The notes under the pieces were generated by a model. That model saw only the letters and a program-made list of their open reading frames with translations, did no database searches and had not been told where the DNA came from. From Chloroflexota bacterium (lineage in GTDB: Bacteria; Chloroflexota; Anaerolineae; UBA1429): a stretch of DNA of 57,106 nucleotides. The stretch covers positions 1 to 57,106 of the forward strand of contig JAAYED010000074.1 in assembly GCA_012728955.1 (NCBI GenBank). Direction: 5' to 3'. The position numbers and the translations under genes were made by a program. How positions within the stretch are numbered: the first letter of the stretch is position 1; each line of letters begins with the position of its first letter. Shown here piece after piece: positions 54,792-57,106 of this stretch.

Positions 54792-56093
54792 CTACCTCCC
54801 CTCGTGAGCGCGAGCCGTGACGGTTGAGCGGTGCGAGGCCAGGACGGCCAGGCCATAGGCCGCCGCCAGCGCCAGACACACCAGCAGCAAAAAGAGCGGA
54901 ATGGTCTCCAGCGATACGCGACGGGCCAGCACGCCCATCAGGCTGGGGACCACCATGGTGCCGAGCCCGGTAGCGGTCATCTGCAGGCCGATGGTGTTGG
55001 CCGCGTGGCGCGCGCCCACCCGCTGCTCGGTGCCCGACATGAGCGCCGGAAAGATGGGCGCGATGCTGAACCCGATCAGGGCCACCGCCAGCACGTTGGC
55101 GCCCTGCGAAGGATTCCAGAGCAGCAACAGCGCGCCCAGCACCGCGCCGGCGATGCTGACGGCCACCAGCGACTCGGAGCGCACCCGCAGGGCCAGTATG
55201 CCGGCCAGCAGGCGCCCCACGGTAAAGGTGGCCCAGTAGCTGCCGGTGAAAAAGCCGGCCAGGGCGGGCTCGATGCCGCGGGATTCCACCAGCAGGGTGT
55301 AGGTCCACACCCCGGCGCCCGATTCGGCCCCCACGTACAAAAGGTACATGAGAAACGAGAGCCAGACAAGGGGGCTGCGCAGCGATTCCAGCATGGGGGT
55401 GTGATAGTCGGTGAGCAGCGCCTCCGGTTGGGCGCCTGTGGTGTCGGCGGCGGCGCCACCAACGGCATCGCCGTTGCCAACGGCAGCGCCGTTGCCGTTG
55501 CCGTTGGCGGGGCGGGGCGCATCGGCCCAGCGGCCTGCGGTGATCGCAAACACCACCGCCAGAACCAGCTCCAGGGCGCCCACCACATGATAGCCCGCAT
55601 GCCAGCTCCCCAGGCGCCGCAGCCCCAGCGTCATGATCACGGGTCCGGCGGTGATGCCCACCCCCCAAAAGGCGTGCAGCCACTGCATGATGGATTCGCC
55701 AAAATGGGCGGCCACGTAGGTGTTCAGGCCCGCGTCGATGGCGCCCGCTCCCAGGCCGGCGGCCACGCCCAGCGCCACCATCAGGCCCCAGCCGGGCACC
55801 AGGGTATAGCCGATCAGGCCCAGCCCCGAGAGGGCGCAGCTCAGCACCAGCACCCGCCCCACCCCCAGCCTGCTGGTGACCGGCCCGCTGAAAAAGGCGG
55901 CGGTCATATAGCCCGCGGTGACGGCGGTGATCAGCATGCCGATGGCGTCCAGCTGCAGGCCGAACTGGCCGCGGATGGAGGGCCAGGCCACACCCAGCAG
56001 ACCGTCGGGCATGCCCAGGGCGATAAAGGCCACAAAGGCCAGCAGGATCAGCAGCAGGTGCGGATGATGGCGCAGGCGGTACCACAGCGACAT
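54792..56093 (-). CDS. MFS transporter, FucP/MdfA-like sugar carrier candidate
   Basis: A 433-residue MFS protein with about 12 membrane segments: GMPDGLLGVAWPSIRGQFGL in TM1, then RLGVGRVLVLSC. The central loop contains an Asn/Gly/Ala-rich stretch (PANGNGNGAAVGNGDAVGG) encoded by short GTTGCC-type repeats. TM5 and TM7 keep polar residues typical of sugar porters. ATG 56093 has GGAGGG. First gene of the MFS-GH3-MFS-MFS operon. Confidence 0.88.
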   Translation of the reverse strand: MSLWYRLRHHPHLLLILLAFVAFIALGMPDGLLGVAWPSIRGQFGLQLDAIGMLITAVTAGYMTAAFFSGPVTSRLGVGRVLVLSCALSGLGLIGYTLVPGWGLMVALGVAAGLGAGAIDAGLNTYVAAHFGESIMQWLHAFWGVGITAGPVIMTLGLRRLGSWHAGYHVVGALELVLAVVFAITAGRWADAPRPANGNGNGAAVGNGDAVGGAAADTTGAQPEALLTDYHTPMLESLRSPLVWLSFLMYLLYVGAESGAGVWTYTLLVESRGIEPALAGFFTGSYWATFTVGRLLAGILALRVRSESLVAVSIAGAVLGALLLLWNPSQGANVLAVALIGFSIAPIFPALMSGTEQRVGARHAANTIGLQMTATGLGTMVVPSLMGVLARRVSLETIPLFLLLVCLALAAAYGLAVLASHRSTVTARAHEGR

Positions 56094-56151
56094 GGGCAAC
56101 CCTCCGGTCGAGGCAGAGTAGAGAGCGGAGGGTGCCTCCGCCACAGGCTGG

Positions 56152-56180
56152 AATGTAACACCTCGCCGGGGTATGGGCAA
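56152..56180 (-). promoter_or_regulatory. Promoter of the MFS-GH3 operon
   Basis: On the minus strand TTGCCC (56175-56180), a 17-bp spacer and TACATT (56152-56157), about 59 nt before the MFS start. Confidence 0.5.
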
Positions 56181-56307
56181 ACGGAGGGTCCAGGAGGCTG
56201 GCGGCGCCGGGCGGCGCGGGTTAGAATGGGGCCCGTAGAGATCGATCGGCGGCGTACCTCCCGGCTCGGGGCGGGCCGCCGGCTCACAGCGAGGGAGGCT
56301 TTGCGCC

Positions 56308-57015
56308 ATGGATCAAACCCCCATCAGCATTGTGCACTATAGCGAGCGGGTGGCCGCGCTGAAACAGGGCGGCGTGCGCAGTTTTGTGGTCACCGGCAGC
56401 CAGCGGGCGCTGCTCATCGACACCGGCTTTGGCGGCCCCCAGCTGGCCGAGCGGCTGGCCCAGGTGACCACCCTGCCGCTGGACCTGCTGCTGACCCACA
56501 GCGATGGCGACCACACCGGCGGCGCCTCGCTCTTTGAGCGCATCTATCTGCATCCCGCCGAGATGGATCGGCTGCGGGAGCGCCTGCCCGAGCTGCAGGC
56601 CACGCTGCTGCCGGTGCAAGAGGGCGATACGCTGGATCTGGGCGACCTGCAGCTGCAGGTGTTGCACACGCCGGGGCACACCCCGGGGAGCATCTGCCTG
56701 CTGGAGGCGCAGCAGGGCGAGCTCTTTTCCGGCGACACCGTCTCTCACGGACCGGTGTTTCTGTTCGGGCCCGGGCGCGACGCGGCGCTGTACGCCAGCA
56801 GCCTGGAGCGGCTGGGGGGGATGGCGGGGATCCGGCGGATCTATTGCTGCCACGGCCCCTGCCCCATCGGCCCGGAGGTGATCGGCGAGCTGCGGGCCTG
56901 CCTGGCGGGGATACTGGACGGCACGCTGCAGGGCACGGTGCCGGAGCGAGAGTTTGGGGCGGGGGCGCAGCCGCTACTGTACAGCATCGGCAAGACGGGG
57001 ATCTATGCGCCCTGA
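56308..57015 (+). CDS. MBL-fold metallo-hydrolase
   Basis: A 235-residue metallo-beta-lactamase-fold protein. The metal motif reads THSDGDHTGG (63-72): His64, Asp66, Asp68, His69, with Asp instead of the second His of HxHxDH. HTPGHTPGS, FSGDTVS and CCHGPCP supply the third to fifth ligands. ATG 56308 has GGGAGG. It is transcribed divergently from the MFS-GH3 operon; TTAGAAT (56221-56227) may be its -10. A hydrolase or lactonase of unknown substrate. Confidence 0.9.
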   Translation: MDQTPISIVHYSERVAALKQGGVRSFVVTGSQRALLIDTGFGGPQLAERLAQVTTLPLDLLLTHSDGDHTGGASLFERIYLHPAEMDRLRERLPELQATLLPVQEGDTLDLGDLQLQVLHTPGHTPGSICLLEAQQGELFSGDTVSHGPVFLFGPGRDAALYASSLERLGGMAGIRRIYCCHGPCPIGPEVIGELRACLAGILDGTLQGTVPEREFGAGAQPLLYSIGKTGIYAP

Positions 57016-57106
57016 GGCGCGCGGCGGTCGCTGAGGGGCGAGTGAGGCACCGAGGGCGCTCCATCCGCCGCGGCGAGCGGAACGCAGCGGACACACCATC
57101 CGCCGC
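57016..57106. other. Edge spacer
   Basis: GC-rich tail of the window with CCATCCGCCGC occurring twice (near 57061 and 57096), perhaps the start of another intergenic repeat block. Confidence 0.3.

Noticed and set aside
54790-56085. N-terminal extension of the GH3 enzyme
   Set aside because: It is the shadow of the MFS gene in another frame; ATG 54789 has a GGGAGG site.

Overview
The window is a GC-rich (roughly 65-70 %) bacterial chromosome segment with about 45 complete genes. It shows no phage, IS or plasmid backbone genes, no CRISPR array and no tRNA or rRNA that I can recognise. Promoters are sigma70-like and most starts carry a strong AGGAGG-type ribosome binding site. The mixture of VIT/vWA protein, heterodimeric ABC exporter with a long TM1-TM2 loop, many aldo/keto reductases, GH3 and GH39-like glycosidases, AraM-type glycerol-1-phosphate dehydrogenase and tandem MFS carriers is what I would expect of a saccharolytic Chloroflexota-like bacterium. 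That placement is inference; no marker gene is present.

Layout. 1-3.9 kb: an XRE regulator and a VIT/vWA protein, translationally coupled, behind a promoter with a strong dyad. 5.3-7.8 kb: a three-gene ABC-2 transporter. 8-9.7 kb: a lower-GC DUF262/HNH-like gene, probably acquired. 10.2-12 kb: a ferredoxin-domain aldo/keto reductase (AKR) and a flavodoxin-like protein. 12.6-15 kb: a GT-C type membrane glycosyltransferase. 15.5-19.9 kb: a heterodimeric ABC exporter. 20.6-22.3 kb: a GH39-like glycosidase. 22.5-30 kb: a minus-strand block with four AKRs, an amidohydrolase, an esterase, a carboxymuconolactone-decarboxylase-like protein and a MerR regulator. 31.1-32.4 kb: a Gfo/Idh/MocA oxidoreductase. 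32.9-34.7 kb: an antiporter and an Imm5-like protein. 35.2-37 kb: MFS and VOC genes. 38.6-40.5 kb: a NarL-type two-component system. 41.9-42.9 kb: a coiled-coil protein with a HEPN-like Rx4H motif. 43.1-45 kb: glycerol-1-phosphate dehydrogenase and an Asp/Glu racemase. 45.9-49.4 kb: PAP2 phosphatase, HAD phosphatase and two membrane proteins. 49.9-56.1 kb: an MFS-GH3-MFS-MFS operon. 56.3-57 kb: an MBL-fold hydrolase.

The most striking feature is an array of eight tandem ~120-136 bp units (30070-31009) upstream of the 28845-30032 AKR and its downstream MerR gene. Each unit carries a MerR-type palindrome placed between a TTGACC-like -35 and a TAGCAT-like -10 with the 19-bp spacer typical of MerR-activated promoters. 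The unit next to the gene is a complete promoter. The MerR has a cysteine at residue 52, as in the carbonyl-electrophile regulator AdhR. I read this as a self-regulated, amplified operator/promoter array controlling an electrophile-responsive reductase.

A second general trait is that almost every intergenic gap longer than 400 bp contains its own family of diverged 75-220 bp direct repeats, different from gap to gap. Long open frames opposite the real genes are an effect of high GC and were left out.
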